Positions 18,137-29,551 are shown, numbered from the stretch's first letter. The stretch: 64,000 nt of DNA from Geodermatophilus sp. YIM 151500 (GCF_025716945.1 NZ_JAOVZT010000005.1:1-64000); one strand, 5' to 3'. Numbers and translations are program-made. Notes: generated from the sequence alone by a model not told the origin.

Positions 18137-20283
18137 GACGGGTCCGTCCCGAACGGCAGAGCCGCCCGCACGGTCGTGCCCGCACCGGGCGCCGACTCGA
18201 GCGTGAGGGTGCCGCCCAGCTCCTCGGCGCGCTCCCGCATCGAGCTCGTCCCGACGCCGGGTCCGGCCCGCGAGGGCAGCCCGGCACCGTCGTCCGCCAC
18301 CGACACGAGCAGCCGCGGCCGGTCGGGGGGACCGTCCAGGCGGAAGCGCACGCGGCAGGTCCGCGCCGCGGCGTGCCGGGCCGCGTTGGTCAGCGCCTCC
18401 AGGGCGATGCGGAAGGCGGCCACCTCCACGGCGGCCGGCAGTGCCGGCAAGGGCGTCGCGACGACGTCCACGCGCAGGTCCCCGGCGTCCTCGGCGCCCG
18501 CCAGCCGCTCGGCGGCGTCGGTGACCGCCGCGACCAGGCCGAGCTGGTCGAGCACGGGCGGACGCAGGTCGTAGGCCAGGGCGCGCACGCCGGAGACCGT
18601 CGTCCGGACGTCCTCGCGGACGACGCGGAGCAGGTCGTCGGCCGGTGACTCGGGCGGCAGCATCCGGCGGACGGCGCCCAGCTTCAGCACGGCGCTGGAC
18701 AGTGCAGGGCCTACGTCGTCGTGCAGCGTCCGCCGCAGCCGGCGGCGCTCCTCCTCCCGGGCGATGACCAGCCGCTCCCGCGAGCGCTGCAGGTCGCCGG
18801 TCAGCCGGACCGCCTGGACGGCGACTCCAGCCGACCGGGCCAGCTCGCCGAGCAGCCTCCGGTCCGCCGCGTCGAAGGACTCCCCGGGTCCCCGCGGGCT
18901 GGCCACGATCCGGCCGAGCGGCTGCCCGGCGTAGGAAAGGGGGAGCACGAGCGGCCGGCCGACCGGGGTGCCGACCTCGGCGCCGCACTGGAACCGCTCG
19001 CCGACCCGCAGGTCGACGGCGGCGTGCGGCAGCCGCAGCGCCCGGGCCACGCTCTCGGCGACCGCCTGGAGGACCGCCTGCGGCCCGGGCGCGGACTCCA
19101 CCTGGCGGTTGAACCGCGCGAGGACGGCATAGGGGTCACCGCGGTCGCCGTACATGAGCCGGTTGACCGCCCGCTGCAGTCGTCCGCGCAGCGGGGCGAA
19201 GGCGACGGCGACGACGCCGGTGGCCACCAGGGAGACCGCCAGTTCCGCCGCTCCCGACACCAGGGCGCCCACCGTCGCGACGGCCGCGACGTAGCAGCCG
19301 GTGACCACGGCGACCAGCAGGCCGTAGACGACAGCCCGGTTGAGCACGAGGTCGATGTCGTGCAGGCGGTACCGGAGGACGGCGATCCCCGTGGCGACCG
19401 GGATCGCCGGCACCACGAGCAGGCCCGCCAGGACCAGGCCGGCCTCCACCGATCCGCCGTCGGCCGCCGGGAGGGTCACCAGCGCGATGGCGTAGACCAG
19501 GCAGAGGACCACGGCGGCCAGGAACCACGTCATCTGCCTGCGCCCGGCCCCGTCCGCTCGACGCAGCCGGGCCGCCAGCGACAGGAGTGCGCCGCACGCG
19601 GCCAGGAGCAGCAGCGGGACGGCGACGGTGTCCAGCAGCAGCACCCACCGGGGGGCGAGCGCCTCCTCGGCGTTCCCGTCGACCAGCAGCAGCGCGGAGG
19701 CCCGCTCCGGCCAGAGCGGCACCGCGAGCAGCGCCGTGCACAGACCGATGGCCCCACCGCCCACCCAGCCGACCGACCACCACCGTCGGGACGTCGGGTG
19801 ACCGTCGGGGAACAACAGGGGCAGGAACACCAGGATCAGCCCGAGCCCCGGGGCCCAGATCCACTCCTTGAGCCACGAGGCCTCCGCCCCCAGCGGCAGC
19901 GACCCCGGCCGCGTGCGCAGGGCGTAGAGCGCGTACTCCTCGGCGAGGACGACCGCGCCCTGGCAGACGGCCGCGGCGCAGAACAGCCAGCCCAGCGGGT
20001 TGCCCGGCCGCCGGGAGGCCAGGAACGCGCCGACGACCGCGAAGGACACCGACAGGACGGCGAGCGTGGTGATCCCTTGGTCGAGGACGATCCACGCGGC
20101 GGTCCGCCCGTTGAGCACCGCCAGCGCGACCGTCGTCCCGGCCATCCCCGCGCACAGCAGGGCCGCGGACCAGGCGAGCGGGCGCCGCAGGTCCGGCGTC
20201 CGGCCGGGGCCGCGACGGGCGGCCGCCGGGCGGTCGGCACGGACGTCACCGCGGTTCCCGGTGCCGTCCGTCCCGACCACCAT
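18133..20283 (-). CDS. Membrane sensor histidine kinase (HisKA_3 type)
   Basis: 716 residues. About eight to ten membrane segments fill the first 350 residues (LLCAGMAGTTVALAVL, LGLILVFLPLLFPDG and others). A GAF-like region follows (about 390-500), then the dimerisation helix with phosphorylated His521 in RRRLRRTLHDDVGP, and an ATP-binding domain with ALTNAARHA (N box) and VADDGAGL (G1). The 7-TM-like sensor with GAF is common in actinobacterial kinases of this class. It works with the overlapping response regulator; the stimulus is unknown. Confidence 0.93.
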   Translation of the reverse strand: MVVGTDGTGNRGDVRADRPAAARRGPGRTPDLRRPLAWSAALLCAGMAGTTVALAVLNGRTAAWIVLDQGITTLAVLSVSFAVVGAFLASRRPGNPLGWLFCAAAVCQGAVVLAEEYALYALRTRPGSLPLGAEASWLKEWIWAPGLGLILVFLPLLFPDGHPTSRRWWSVGWVGGGAIGLCTALLAVPLWPERASALLLVDGNAEEALAPRWVLLLDTVAVPLLLLAACGALLSLAARLRRADGAGRRQMTWFLAAVVLCLVYAIALVTLPAADGGSVEAGLVLAGLLVVPAIPVATGIAVLRYRLHDIDLVLNRAVVYGLLVAVVTGCYVAAVATVGALVSGAAELAVSLVATGVVAVAFAPLRGRLQRAVNRLMYGDRGDPYAVLARFNRQVESAPGPQAVLQAVAESVARALRLPHAAVDLRVGERFQCGAEVGTPVGRPLVLPLSYAGQPLGRIVASPRGPGESFDAADRRLLGELARSAGVAVQAVRLTGDLQRSRERLVIAREEERRRLRRTLHDDVGPALSSAVLKLGAVRRMLPPESPADDLLRVVREDVRTTVSGVRALAYDLRPPVLDQLGLVAAVTDAAERLAGAEDAGDLRVDVVATPLPALPAAVEVAAFRIALEALTNAARHAAARTCRVRFRLDGPPDRPRLLVSVADDGAGLPSRAGPGVGTSSMRERAEELGGTLTLESAPGAGTTVRAALPFGTDPS

Positions 20284-20315
20284 CGGGGCCTCCTGATGCC
20301 GACCCGGCGCGGAGC

Positions 20316-20975
20316 CTAGTCCCCGTGCGGGGTCCGGGGAGCCGGTCGCGACCGGGCCGCACGCACCGGCACCGGTCCGCCGGAGCCGGCGGAGCGCAGG
20401 GCGGCTGAGTGCAGGGCGTAGGCCACGCCCAGCAGCGGCAGGCCCACCAGCGCCCGCACCTCACCGGCCTGGTCGACCGCGAGGAAGGCCGCCGTGAAGA
20501 CGACGGGGTAGCCGCCCACCAGGGCCGCGCACCACCGGGGCAGCAGCCGGGCGCGGAACGTCGCGAGGCCGAGCAGCGGCAGCCCCGCGTACCACCCCAG
20601 GAGCCAGCCGTTCTCCAGGACGGTGAGCACGACCCCGTCGGTGAGCCGGGGGACGTAAAGCAGGTAGGTCCCGATCGCGCTGAGGGCCCCGGCGGCCGAG
20701 AGCGCGAACCCCACCGTCCCCAGCCGGCCGTGGTGCGGGACCTGGCGGGCGTGCAGTCCGATCAGGGCGAGCAGGGTCCCTGCCACGGCGATCCCGTCGG
20801 AGGACTCGATCAGGTACCACGACAGCGATCCCTCGGGCCCCATGTTGCGGACCCCGAAGGCGAAGGCGAGGAGCCCCGAGAGGATCCACATCGCGCCTCC
20901 CAACAGGGCGCCGCGCGCCCCCCAGCGGACGGCCCGCGACCTGGCTGCGGGTGGAAGGGCGGTCGTGGACGACAT
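20316..20975 (-). CDS. Multi-pass membrane protein, function unknown
   Basis: 219 residues with about six hydrophobic segments (LGGAMWILSGLLAFAFGV, IAVAGTLLALIGLHA, FALSAAGALSAIGTYLLYV, and others) and a short basic C-terminus. The ATG at 20975 has an AGGAGA ribosome site 6 bases upstream. It lies 32 bases before the histidine kinase on the same strand, so it may be first in a three-gene operon with the two-component pair, perhaps as an accessory sensor. No conserved catalytic motif was recognised. Confidence 0.85.
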   Translation of the reverse strand: MSSTTALPPAARSRAVRWGARGALLGGAMWILSGLLAFAFGVRNMGPEGSLSWYLIESSDGIAVAGTLLALIGLHARQVPHHGRLGTVGFALSAAGALSAIGTYLLYVPRLTDGVVLTVLENGWLLGWYAGLPLLGLATFRARLLPRWCAALVGGYPVVFTAAFLAVDQAGEVRALVGLPLLGVAYALHSAALRSAGSGGPVPVRAARSRPAPRTPHGD

Positions 20976-21145
20976 GGCAGGTCTCCTTCCGGTGCTGCCG
21001 GACCGGCGAGCCGGTGCGGGCAGCGTCCGCCCGCGGCAGGGGTCCCGTCCTGGGAGCGGCGTCCTGCTTCCGGTCCCATCCCCGCTGGGACCCCGCCCAC
21101 CGGGCCGGTCGAGCCGACGGCCGGGAGCTGCCCGAGGATGCACGG

Positions 21146-21967
21146 ATGACCCAGACCGCCGCGCCCGTCCGGATCGAGCGGGACGGCGAGGTCGCCGTCG
21201 TCGTCCTCGACGCCCCGCCGCTCAACCTCTTCGACGAGGCGGTGTTCGCCGGGTTCGAGCGGGCCGTCGACGAGCTGGCCGCGCTGAGCGACCCGGCGCG
21301 GCCCGACCGCGCCCGCGCGGTGCTGCTCGAGGCGCGCGGCAAGGTCGTCTCCGGCGGGGTCGACGTGGACGTCTTCCGCGACATCGCCGAGGGGCCCGAC
21401 CCGGCCGGGCGCGGCCGCGCCCTGTGGGAGCGGCTGCTGCGCATCCCGCAGGCCCTCGAGGACCTGCCCGTGCCCACCGTCTTCGCCGCGCACGGGCTGT
21501 GCCTGACCGCCGCCTTCGAGCTCGCGCTGGCCTGCGACGTGCTGCTGGCCGCCGAGCGGGCCAGCTTCGGGCTGGTCGAGATCGTCGTCGGGCTCACCCC
21601 GTCGATGGGCGGGCCGCAGCGGTTGGCGGAGCGGGCCGGCCCGGCGCGGGCACGGGAGCTGGTCTTCACGGGTGAGCGCTACCCGGCCGCCGTCCTGGAG
21701 CGGTGGAACGTGGTCAACCGGGTGCTGCCGGACGACGGCTTCGCCGAGGCCGCCCGGGCGTACGCGCGGCAGGTCGCGGCGGGGCCGACCCGCGCGCACG
21801 CGGCGACGAAGCGGCTGGTGGCGGCGGGCGTGCGCGAGGGCGCCCGGGCCGCGGACGCCGCGGTCCCGGCGGTGTCCGGTGCGCTGTTCGCCACCGACGA
21901 CCTGCGCGGCGCGGTGGCCTCCTTCCTGCGCGAGGGGCCGGGCAAGGCGACCTACTCGGGCAGGTGA
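21146..21967 (+). CDS. Enoyl-CoA hydratase/isomerase family protein
   Basis: 273 residues of crotonase fold: VAVVVLDAPPLNLFDEAVF, oxyanion strand GKVVSGGVDVDVF, then AHGLCLTAAFELALACDVLLA and FGLVEIVVGLTPSMGG. The Glu usually found after the second oxyanion loop is present (VEIVVG). The substrate is not determined. It sits between the two-component operon and phoH, outside the conserved actinobacterial block, so it is likely an insertion there. Confidence 0.9.
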   Translation: MTQTAAPVRIERDGEVAVVVLDAPPLNLFDEAVFAGFERAVDELAALSDPARPDRARAVLLEARGKVVSGGVDVDVFRDIAEGPDPAGRGRALWERLLRIPQALEDLPVPTVFAAHGLCLTAAFELALACDVLLAAERASFGLVEIVVGLTPSMGGPQRLAERAGPARARELVFTGERYPAAVLERWNVVNRVLPDDGFAEAARAYARQVAAGPTRAHAATKRLVAAGVREGARAADAAVPAVSGALFATDDLRGAVASFLREGPGKATYSGR

Positions 21968-22057
21968 GGGTTGCGCAAAGCACGGGCTCGGGGGGTCTCC
22001 CGCGGGTAGACTTGCCGGGGTCCGAGCTCCGTAGCAGGAAGGCAGGGTCGAGGGTTC

Positions 22058-23179
<1,122 letters not shown>

Positions 23180-23184
23180 GCGGC

Positions 23185-23688
23185 GTGCCTGTCGAGGTGG
23201 CCAACGAGAGCGAGATAGCCGTCGACGAGGCCGAGTTGGCCGGCGTCTGCCGGTACGTGCTGGCCGAGATGGGGGTCAACCCGCAGGCCGAGCTGTCGGT
23301 GCTGTGCGTGGACACCGACTACATGAGCAGCCTGCACGAGCGGTGGATGGGGGAGAAGGGTCCGACCGACGTGCTGGCCTTCCCCATGGACGAGCTCGAC
23401 ACCGCCCGACCCGACGACCCCGAGCCCGGGCCCGCGCTGCTCGGCGACGTCGTCCTGTGCCCGGCGGTCGCCGTCCGCCAGGCCCGCGCCGCCGGGCACT
23501 CGATGGACGACGAACTGGTGCTGCTGGCCACGCACGGGGTGCTCCACCTCCTCGGGTACGACCACATGGAGCCCGACGAGGAGAAGGAGATGTTCGGCCT
23601 GCAGAAGAAGCTGATCGACGGCTGGCACTCCGCGCCGCGCGAGCCGATCACCGGCGCGCCGGCCAACCGCCGGCCGGGCCCCCGATGA
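23185..23688 (+). CDS. ybeY: Endoribonuclease YbeY (rRNA maturation)
   Basis: 167 residues with the metal-binding motif [12 protein letters not shown] (about 116-127), three His coordinating zinc. YbeY is a single-strand endoribonuclease for 16S rRNA 3' maturation and quality control. The GTG start at 23185 follows GGGGAGC; the gene is 5 bases after phoH and its stop overlaps the next gene (ATGA). The tail ([18 protein letters not shown]) is an unconserved extension. Confidence 0.95.
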   Translation: MPVEVANESEIAVDEAELAGVCRYVLAEMGVNPQAELSVLCVDTDYMSSLHERWMGEKGPTDVLAFPMDELDTARPDDPEPGPALLGDVVLCPAVAVRQARAAGHSMDDELVLLATHGVLHLLGYDHMEPDEEKEMFGLQKKLIDGWHSAPREPITGAPANRRPGPR

Positions 23689-25034
23689 GCGCCGTCGCGA
23701 TCACCGCGCTGGTGATCGCCATCTGCCTGGTGCCCCTCGCCGGGCTGTTCGCCGCCATGGACGCCGCCCTGCAGCGCGTGTCCAAGGCCCGGGTCGACGA
23801 GCTGCGCCGCGACGGGGCCCGCGGGGCGGTCGCCCTGGCCGAGGTGGTGTCCGAGCGGGCCCGGCACATCGCCCTGCTCCTCCTGCTGCGCATCGCCTGC
23901 GAGATGGTCGCCGCGGTGCTTCTCACGCTGGTCCTGCTGGGCCTGCTGCCCAGCACCTGGCAGGTCGTGCTCGTCGCCGCGGGTGTGATGACCGTCGTCA
24001 GCTACGTCCTCGTCGGCGTGGGCCCGCGCACGCTGGGCCGCCAGCACGCCTACGGGACGGCGCTGGCGACGGCGGGCGTGATCCGCTTCTTCGGCCGGTC
24101 GCTCGGTCCGGTCGCCACGCTGCTGATCCTGGTCGGCAACGCGATCACTCCCGGCCGGGGCTACCGCGACGGGCCGTTCTCCTCGGAGGTCGAGCTGCGC
24201 GAGCTGGTCGACATGGCCGAGGAGCGCGGCGTCGTCGAGACCGGCGAGCGCAACATGATCCACTCGGTGTTCGAGCTGGGCGACACCATCGCCCGCGAGG
24301 TCATGGTGCCGCGCACCGACGTCGTCTGGATCGAGAAGCACAAGACCGTGCGGCAGGCGCTGGCGCTTGCCCTGCGCAGCGGCTTCAGCCGCATCCCGGT
24401 GATCGGCGAGAACGTCGACGACGTGGTCGGCGTCGTCTACCTCAAGGACCTCGTCCGCCGGTCGCAGTCAGCGGGCGACGCACGCAACGGTCCCAAGGTC
24501 GAGGAGCTCATGCGGCCGCCGACGTTCGTGCCGGAGTCCAAGCCCGTCGACGAGCTGCTGCGCGACATGCAGGCCGCGCGGATCCACATCGCCATCGTCG
24601 TCGACGAGTACGGCGGCTTCGCCGGGCTGGTCACGATCGAGGACATCCTCGAGGAGATCGTCGGTGAGATCGCCGACGAGCACGACCGCTTCCAGCGGCC
24701 GGAGGTCGAGGAGCTGCCCGACGGGTCGATGCGGGTCACCGCCCGGCTGCCGGTCCAGGACCTCGCGTCGCTGTTCGACGTCGAACTGCCGCTGGACGAC
24801 GACGTGGAGACCGTCGGCGGGCTGCTCGCACGGGAGCTCGGTGTGGTACCGATCGAGGGCTCCGAGGCCGTGGTCGGAGGGCTCAAGCTGGTCGCCGAGT
24901 CGCTCGGCGGCCGGCGCAACCGGATCGACACGCTGCTGGTCTGCCGGGTCGACGAGCCCGAGGAGGTCACCGAGGGCGAGACCGCGACCGCCGATCCCGC
25001 CCGGCTCGAGGAACCGGCGGTCGTGGAAAGCTGA
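23685..25034 (+). CDS. CNNM/CorC-type transporter with CBS pair (hemolysin family)
   Basis: 449 residues. A DUF21 transmembrane domain (four segments within about 1-150) is followed by two CBS domains ([16 protein letters not shown] ... [36 protein letters not shown] ... [20 protein letters not shown]) and a C-terminal CorC_HlyC domain (about 345-430). Members of this family move Mg2+ or other divalent cations. It overlaps ybeY by 4 bases and keeps the position of Rv2366c between ybeY and era. Confidence 0.94.
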   Translation: MSAVAITALVIAICLVPLAGLFAAMDAALQRVSKARVDELRRDGARGAVALAEVVSERARHIALLLLLRIACEMVAAVLLTLVLLGLLPSTWQVVLVAAGVMTVVSYVLVGVGPRTLGRQHAYGTALATAGVIRFFGRSLGPVATLLILVGNAITPGRGYRDGPFSSEVELRELVDMAEERGVVETGERNMIHSVFELGDTIAREVMVPRTDVVWIEKHKTVRQALALALRSGFSRIPVIGENVDDVVGVVYLKDLVRRSQSAGDARNGPKVEELMRPPTFVPESKPVDELLRDMQAARIHIAIVVDEYGGFAGLVTIEDILEEIVGEIADEHDRFQRPEVEELPDGSMRVTARLPVQDLASLFDVELPLDDDVETVGGLLARELGVVPIEGSEAVVGGLKLVAESLGGRRNRIDTLLVCRVDEPEEVTEGETATADPARLEEPAVVES

Positions 25035-25040
25035 GCCCCC

Positions 25041-25394
25041 GTGCCAGCACCCACTCCCGAGGCCGGGCTGTCGGCCGAGGACGCCAAGCTCGTGACCCTC
25101 GCCCGCTCCGCCCGCGGCCGCACCGGCGCGCCCGAGGGGGCCGCTGTCCGCGACGGCGACGGCCGCACCTACCTGGCGGCCACGGTCTCCCTGCCGTCGC
25201 TGTCCCTGTCCGCGCTGCAGGCCGCGGTCGCCGCCGCCGTGTCGAGCGGCGTCGGCCGGCTGGAGGCGGCGGCGGTCGTCTCCGAGGCCGCGACCGTGGA
25301 GGAGGCCGGGCTGGCCGCCGTCCACGACCTGTCGCCGTCCGCCCCGGTGCACCTGGCCGGCCCCGACGGCTCGCTGCGGACGACGGTCGACTGA
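25041..25394 (+). CDS. Cytidine deaminase-like conserved protein (Rv2365c-like)
   Basis: 117 residues. The N-terminal SAEDAKLVTLARSARGRTGAPEGAAVRDGDGRTYLAATVSLPSLSL resembles the first half of cytidine deaminases, but the zinc ligands (HAE and PCxxC) are missing, so it is unlikely to deaminate. It is the conserved small gene between the CBS exporter and era in Actinobacteria (Rv2365c position). GTG start 6 bases after the previous stop. Confidence 0.8.
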   Translation: MPAPTPEAGLSAEDAKLVTLARSARGRTGAPEGAAVRDGDGRTYLAATVSLPSLSLSALQAAVAAAVSSGVGRLEAAAVVSEAATVEEAGLAAVHDLSPSAPVHLAGPDGSLRTTVD

Positions 25395-25401
25395 AGAAGG
25401 A

Positions 25402-25500
25402 CCCCCCTGCCCCCCGCCACTCGCACGCTCGTGGCGGGGCCCTGCAGGGGGGCCGCCTGCCCCCCGCCACTCGCACGCTCGTGGCGGGGCCGTGCAGGGG
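25402..25500. terminator. Two tandem copies of a large hairpin
   Basis: A 34-base string is present identically at 25407-25440 and 25457-25490 (period 50). Each copy folds on CCCCGCCAC / GTGGCGGGG with a 10-base loop, and each is flanked by outer CCCTGC / GCAGGG arms. They lie between convergent genes (the deaminase-like gene and the DUF1801 gene) and fit a duplicated bidirectional terminator. Confidence 0.75.
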
Positions 25501-25542
25501 AGCCGCCCTACCCCTGGACGAGGCCGTACCGGGAGCGGGCGG

Positions 25543-25974
25543 TCATCGGTCCTCGGCGTGCTGGGCCCGGGCGGCGGCGCTGATCTCCTTGTCGTTCGCG
25601 AGGAAGTGGTCCCGCGTGTCCAGCGCCTCCCGGACGTAGCGGCCGACGGCCTCGGCGTCGACCTCGGCGCCGCGGGGGAAGTCCCAGGTCTTCTGCGTCG
25701 ACGTGCCCGCCCGGAGCACGCCGAGCGGGTCGTCGAGGAGAACGCCCCAGAGGAAGCGCAGGTTGACCGCGTCCTTCGTGGTGCTCAGCGCCACGACCCA
25801 CTGCCGCCAGCGGCCGTCGAGCGTGTAGGTGGGCATCCGGTACTTGATCGCCGACTCCAGCTCGGGCGCCGCCCGCCGGATCGCGGCGTCGAGCGCGCGC
25901 AGCGTCGGTGCCGCGGCGTCGTCCACGGTGCGCAGGTACGCGTCGAGCGGCTCGGTCCGGTCGTCGTCGGGCAC
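25543..25974 (-). CDS. DUF1801-domain protein
   Basis: 143 residues: LDAYLRTVDDAAAPTLRALDAAIRRAAPELESAIKYRMPTYTLDG and WVVALSTTKDAVNLRFLWG are the hallmarks of the DUF1801/YdhG fold. The family binds small ligands or iron-like cofactors in a few structures; function is unknown. GTG 25974 is preceded by GGAGGAGA, a strong ribosome site that fixes the start. It interrupts the otherwise conserved order between the deaminase-like gene and era. Confidence 0.85.
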   Translation of the reverse strand: MPDDDRTEPLDAYLRTVDDAAAPTLRALDAAIRRAAPELESAIKYRMPTYTLDGRWRQWVVALSTTKDAVNLRFLWGVLLDDPLGVLRAGTSTQKTWDFPRGAEVDAEAVGRYVREALDTRDHFLANDKEISAAARAQHAEDR

Positions 25975-26145
25975 GTCGTCTCCTCCGGTCGTCGTAGCCC
26001 AGGGGCGGACGGCGGGGCGCCGCTCCCGCGGGGTCCTCCGTACTCCCGCGCCGTGGGAGTACCGCAGGAGTGTGCACGGCGCCGCACGAGCCGGGTGGCG
26101 GCGTCCGCACCGGTCGCGTCGGTGCCGGGTGGGAGACTGTCCGGC

Positions 26146-27063
26146 GTGGACGTGAACGACCAGCAGCCGTACCGCAGCGGCTTCGCCTGCCTGGTCGGGC
26201 GTCCCAACGCCGGCAAGACCACGCTCACCAACGCTCTGGTGGGCACGAAGGTCGGCATCGTCAGCAACCGGCCGCAGACCACCCGGCACGCCATCCGGGG
26301 AGTGGTGCACCGGCCGGGTGGGCAGCTGGTGCTCGTCGACACCCCCGGGCTGCACAAGCCGCGCAGCCTGCTGGGCCGGCGGCTCAACGACGTCGTCCGC
26401 GACCAGCTGGCCGACGTCGACGTGGTGGTGTTCTGCGTTCCGGCCGACGAGCCGGTCGGCCGGGGCGACGCGTTCATCGCCCGCCAGCTCCGCGACGTCC
26501 GGGCGCCGGTGGTCGTGGTCGTCACCAAGACCGACGCGGCGTCGAAGAAGCAGGTCGCCGAGCAGCTCGTGGCCGCCAGCCAGCTGGTCGACGCCGCCGA
26601 GGTGGTGCCGGTGAGCGCGGTCAGGGGCGACCAGGTCGAGCTGCTGGAGGACCTGCTGGTCGGGCTGCTGCCCGAGGGCCCGCCGCTGTACCCCGAGGAG
26701 CAGACCACCGACGACGACACCGAGCGGCAGATCGCCGAGCTGATCCGCGAGGCGGCGCTGGAGAAGGTGCGCCAGGAGGTGCCGCACTCGCTGGCGGTCA
26801 CGGTGGAGGAGCTGGTCCGCCGCGCCGACCCCAAGCGGGCCGGCGCGGAGCTGGTCGAGGTGCACGCCCTGCTGCACGTCGAGCGGCCCAGCCAGAAACC
26901 GATCGTCCTGGGCCGGCAGGGCGCGACGATCAAGCAGATCGGCACCGAGGCCCGGCTCGGGCTCGAGCAGCTGCTCGGCTCGCGGGTGCACCTCGACCTG
27001 CACGTCACCGTGCTGGGGGAGTGGCAGGACGACCCCAAGAAGCTGAACCGGCTGGGGTACTGA
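26146..27063 (+). CDS. era: GTPase Era
   Basis: 305 residues: GTPase motifs [10 protein letters not shown] (G1), DTPGLHKP (G3), TKTD (G4) and a C-terminal KH domain ([16 protein letters not shown]). Era binds the 3' end of 16S rRNA during 30S assembly, alongside YbeY. The start is GTG 26146 or GTG 26152; both leave the conserved [12 protein letters not shown] intact. recO begins 2 bases after the stop. Confidence 0.96.
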   Translation: MDVNDQQPYRSGFACLVGRPNAGKTTLTNALVGTKVGIVSNRPQTTRHAIRGVVHRPGGQLVLVDTPGLHKPRSLLGRRLNDVVRDQLADVDVVVFCVPADEPVGRGDAFIARQLRDVRAPVVVVVTKTDAASKKQVAEQLVAASQLVDAAEVVPVSAVRGDQVELLEDLLVGLLPEGPPLYPEEQTTDDDTERQIAELIREAALEKVRQEVPHSLAVTVEELVRRADPKRAGAELVEVHALLHVERPSQKPIVLGRQGATIKQIGTEARLGLEQLLGSRVHLDLHVTVLGEWQDDPKKLNRLGY

Positions 27064-27065
27064 CC

Positions 27066-27812
27066 GTGGCCACCGTCCACAAGTCGCTGTACCGCGACGA
27101 GGGCATCGTGCTGCGCACGCAGAAGCTGGGCGAGGCCGACCGGATCGTCACCGTCCTGACCCGCCGGCACGGCAAGGTGCGCGCGGTGGCCAAGGGCGTG
27201 CGGCGGACGAAGAGCAAGTTCGGGGCGCGGCTGGAGCCCTTCAGCCACGTCGACCTGCAGCTGTGGACCGGTCGCAGCCTCGACATCGTCAGCCAGGCCG
27301 AGTCGATCCGCGCCTACGGCTCCGGCATCGCCGCCGACTACCCCGCCTACACCGCCGGCACCGCGGTCCTCGAGACCGCCGACCGGCTGACCGTCGAGGA
27401 GAAGGAACCCTCGCTGCGGCTGTTCCTGCTCGTCGTCGGCGCGCTGCGGACGCTGACCGAGGGCACCCACGCGTCGGGCCTGGTGCTCGACGCGTTCCTG
27501 CTGCGGGCGATGTCGGTGGCCGGGTGGGAGCCGGCGCTGGGCGACTGCGCCCGCTGCGCCGAGCCGGGGCCGCACCGGCACTTCTCCGTGCCCGCCGGCG
27601 GCACCGTGTGCCCGGCCTGCCGGCCGACCGGCGCGGCGACGCCCAACCAGCTGACCATCGAGCTGCTGGAGGCGCTGCTGTCGGGCGACTGGAACATCGC
27701 CGACGCCAGCCAGCAGGCCCAGCGCCGGGAGGGCAGCGGGCTGGTCGCCGCGCTGCTCCAGTGGCACCTGGAGCGCGGCCTGCGGTCGCTGGCGCTGGTG
27801 GACCGCTCGTGA
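27066..27812 (+). CDS. recO: DNA repair protein RecO
   Basis: 248 residues: an N-terminal OB fold ([24 protein letters not shown] ... [19 protein letters not shown]), then a helical domain with the zinc site CARC ... CPAC. RecO loads RecA onto SSB-coated DNA with RecR. GTG start 2 bases after era; its stop overlaps the uppS GTG (GTGA). Confidence 0.95.
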   Translation: MATVHKSLYRDEGIVLRTQKLGEADRIVTVLTRRHGKVRAVAKGVRRTKSKFGARLEPFSHVDLQLWTGRSLDIVSQAESIRAYGSGIAADYPAYTAGTAVLETADRLTVEEKEPSLRLFLLVVGALRTLTEGTHASGLVLDAFLLRAMSVAGWEPALGDCARCAEPGPHRHFSVPAGGTVCPACRPTGAATPNQLTIELLEALLSGDWNIADASQQAQRREGSGLVAALLQWHLERGLRSLALVDRS

Positions 27813-28573
27813 GGTGGCCGGTCCGGGCGCCCGACCCGCACCCGTCCGGCGTCCGGCCGCCGCCGATCCCGGCCGACCGGGTGCCGCGGCACGTCGCCAT
27901 CGTCATGGACGGCAACGGCCGCTGGGCCAAGCAGCGCGGGCTGCCCCGCACGGCCGGGCACGAGGCGGGGGAGCACTCGCTGTTCGACTGCGTCGAGGGT
28001 GCCATCGAGCTCGGCGTCCAGGCGATCAGCGCCTATGCCTTCTCCACGGAGAACTGGCGGCGCAGCCCCGAGGAGGTCCGCTTCCTCATGGGCTTCAACC
28101 GCGACGTCATCCGCCGGCGGCGCGACGAGATGCACGAGCTGGGCGTGCGGGTGCGCTGGGCCGGCCGCCGCCCGCGGCTGTGGCGCAGCGTCATCCGGGA
28201 GCTCGAGATCGCCGAGGAGATGACCCGCGACAACGACGTCCTGACGCTGACCATGTGCGTCAACTACGGCGGGCGGGCGGAGATCGCCGACGCCGCGGCC
28301 GCCCTCGCCCGCGAGGTCGCCGCCGGCCGGCTCGACCCCGACAAGGTCGACGAGTCGACCTTCGCCCGCTTCCTCGACGAACCCGACCTGCCCGACGTCG
28401 ACCTGTTCGTCCGCAGCTCGGGTGAGAACCGCACCAGCAACTTCCTGCTGTGGCAGTCGGCCTACGCGGAGTACGTGTTCATGGACACCCTCTGGCCCGA
28501 CTTCGACCGGCGCCACCTGTGGGCCGCCTGCGAGCAGTACGCCGCCCGGACGCGCCGCTTCGGCAAGGCCTGA
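27809..28573 (+). CDS. uppS: Isoprenyl (decaprenyl/undecaprenyl) diphosphate synthase
   Basis: 254 residues of the cis-prenyltransferase family: [20 protein letters not shown] with the catalytic Asp, [10 protein letters not shown], and the C-terminal [21 protein letters not shown]. It makes long-chain polyprenyl diphosphate for cell-wall lipid carriers. Start GTG overlaps recO; convergent with zur with only 19 bases between stops. Confidence 0.95.
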   Translation: MRWPVRAPDPHPSGVRPPPIPADRVPRHVAIVMDGNGRWAKQRGLPRTAGHEAGEHSLFDCVEGAIELGVQAISAYAFSTENWRRSPEEVRFLMGFNRDVIRRRRDEMHELGVRVRWAGRRPRLWRSVIRELEIAEEMTRDNDVLTLTMCVNYGGRAEIADAAAALAREVAAGRLDPDKVDESTFARFLDEPDLPDVDLFVRSSGENRTSNFLLWQSAYAEYVFMDTLWPDFDRRHLWAACEQYAARTRRFGKA

Positions 28574-28592
28574 CCCGGGGTCCCGCGGTGCG

Positions 28593-29009
28593 TCAGGCGC
28601 TGTCGCGGGCCGGAGCGGTCGTCGGCGCGACGGACCGGCAGGCCGCGCACGTGCCGAAGATCTCCAGCGTGTGGCTGACGTCGGCGAAGCCGTGCTGTTC
28701 GGCGACGCGGTCGGCCCACTGCTCGACCGCCGGGCCCTCGACCTCGACGGTCCGGCCGCACGCGCGGCAGACGAGGTGGTGGTGGTGCCGCGGGCTGCAC
28801 CGCCGGTACAGCGCCTCACCCGAGTCGGTGCGGATCGAGTCGAGTTCGCCGTCGTCGGCCAGCGACTGCACCGCCCGGTAGACCGTCGACAGCCCGACCG
28901 GATCGCCCGCCGCGCGCAGCCGCGCGTGCACCTCCTGCGCGCTGTGGAAGCCGTCGAGGTCGGCGAAGACCGCGCGGACGGCGGCGCGCTGACGGGTGGT
29001 GCGGGCCAT
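28593..29009 (-). CDS. zur: Fur-family zinc uptake regulator
   Basis: 138 residues: an N-terminal winged helix (QRAAVRAVFADLDGFHSAQEVHARL ... LSTVYRAVQSLADDGELDS), the His-rich metal region SPRHHHHLVCRACG and a second CxxC near the C-terminus (CAAC) forming the structural zinc site. Position beside uppS-recO matches furB/zur in mycobacteria. Hence Zur rather than Fur, by synteny. ATG 29009 gives MARTTRQRAAV; a longer reading is Arg-rich and unlikely. Confidence 0.88.
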   Translation of the reverse strand: MARTTRQRAAVRAVFADLDGFHSAQEVHARLRAAGDPVGLSTVYRAVQSLADDGELDSIRTDSGEALYRRCSPRHHHHLVCRACGRTVEVEGPAVEQWADRVAEQHGFADVSHTLEIFGTCAACRSVAPTTAPARDSA

Positions 29010-29139
29010 GCACCCATGGTGACAGGCCGTGGCGGCCGGCCGCCGCGACGATCGTCGTCCGGTCGTGGCACCGTGTCGTCGGGCAGGTGCCGGCGCGGTC
29101 GTGCCCTGCCGGGCAGGCACGGCGGAAGGGGACGGGCGG

Positions 29140-29427
29140 GTGTTCGCGGTGACGCGCCTGCGGGTGACCGAGGCGGACGGCGGGGTGCTGCCCGCGCAGG
29201 CGCGGGCGTTGCTCGCCGCGCTGGCCGGGCGTCCCGGCTACGTCGACGGTCGGCTCGGGCGGTGCGCCGACGACCCCGGCCTGTGGGCGCTGGTCACCCG
29301 GTGGGACGGCGTCGGCGCCTACCGCCGGGCGTTGTCGGCCGCGGACGTCAAGATCGCCGGTGCTCCGGTGTGGGTGCACGCCGTCGACGAGCCGAGCGCC
29401 TACCTCGACCTCGACGAGGGCGGCTGA
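29140..29427 (+). CDS. Antibiotic biosynthesis monooxygenase (ABM) fold protein
   Basis: 95 residues of dimeric alpha/beta-barrel type: an N-terminal strand FAVTRLRVTE, PGYVDGRLGRCADDPGLWALVTRWDGVGAYRRAL. Family members are small cofactorless monooxygenases or heme-degrading-like proteins; the catalytic role here is unknown. The GTG at 29140 is preceded by GGAAGGGGA. It is divergent from zur, so zinc-dependent control is possible but no Zur box was identified. Confidence 0.75.
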   Translation: MFAVTRLRVTEADGGVLPAQARALLAALAGRPGYVDGRLGRCADDPGLWALVTRWDGVGAYRRALSAADVKIAGAPVWVHAVDEPSAYLDLDEGG

Positions 29428-29551
29428 CCCCGGTGCGCCGCGGGTTCGTCCCGACCAGGCGTAGGCCGGTCCGGGCCGGGCATCCCGGAGGGGCCCGGTG
29501 CCGCCGTCCGGCCGGCGGAGTCGCGCGGCCCGGGCTCCGGAGGGGACGCCG

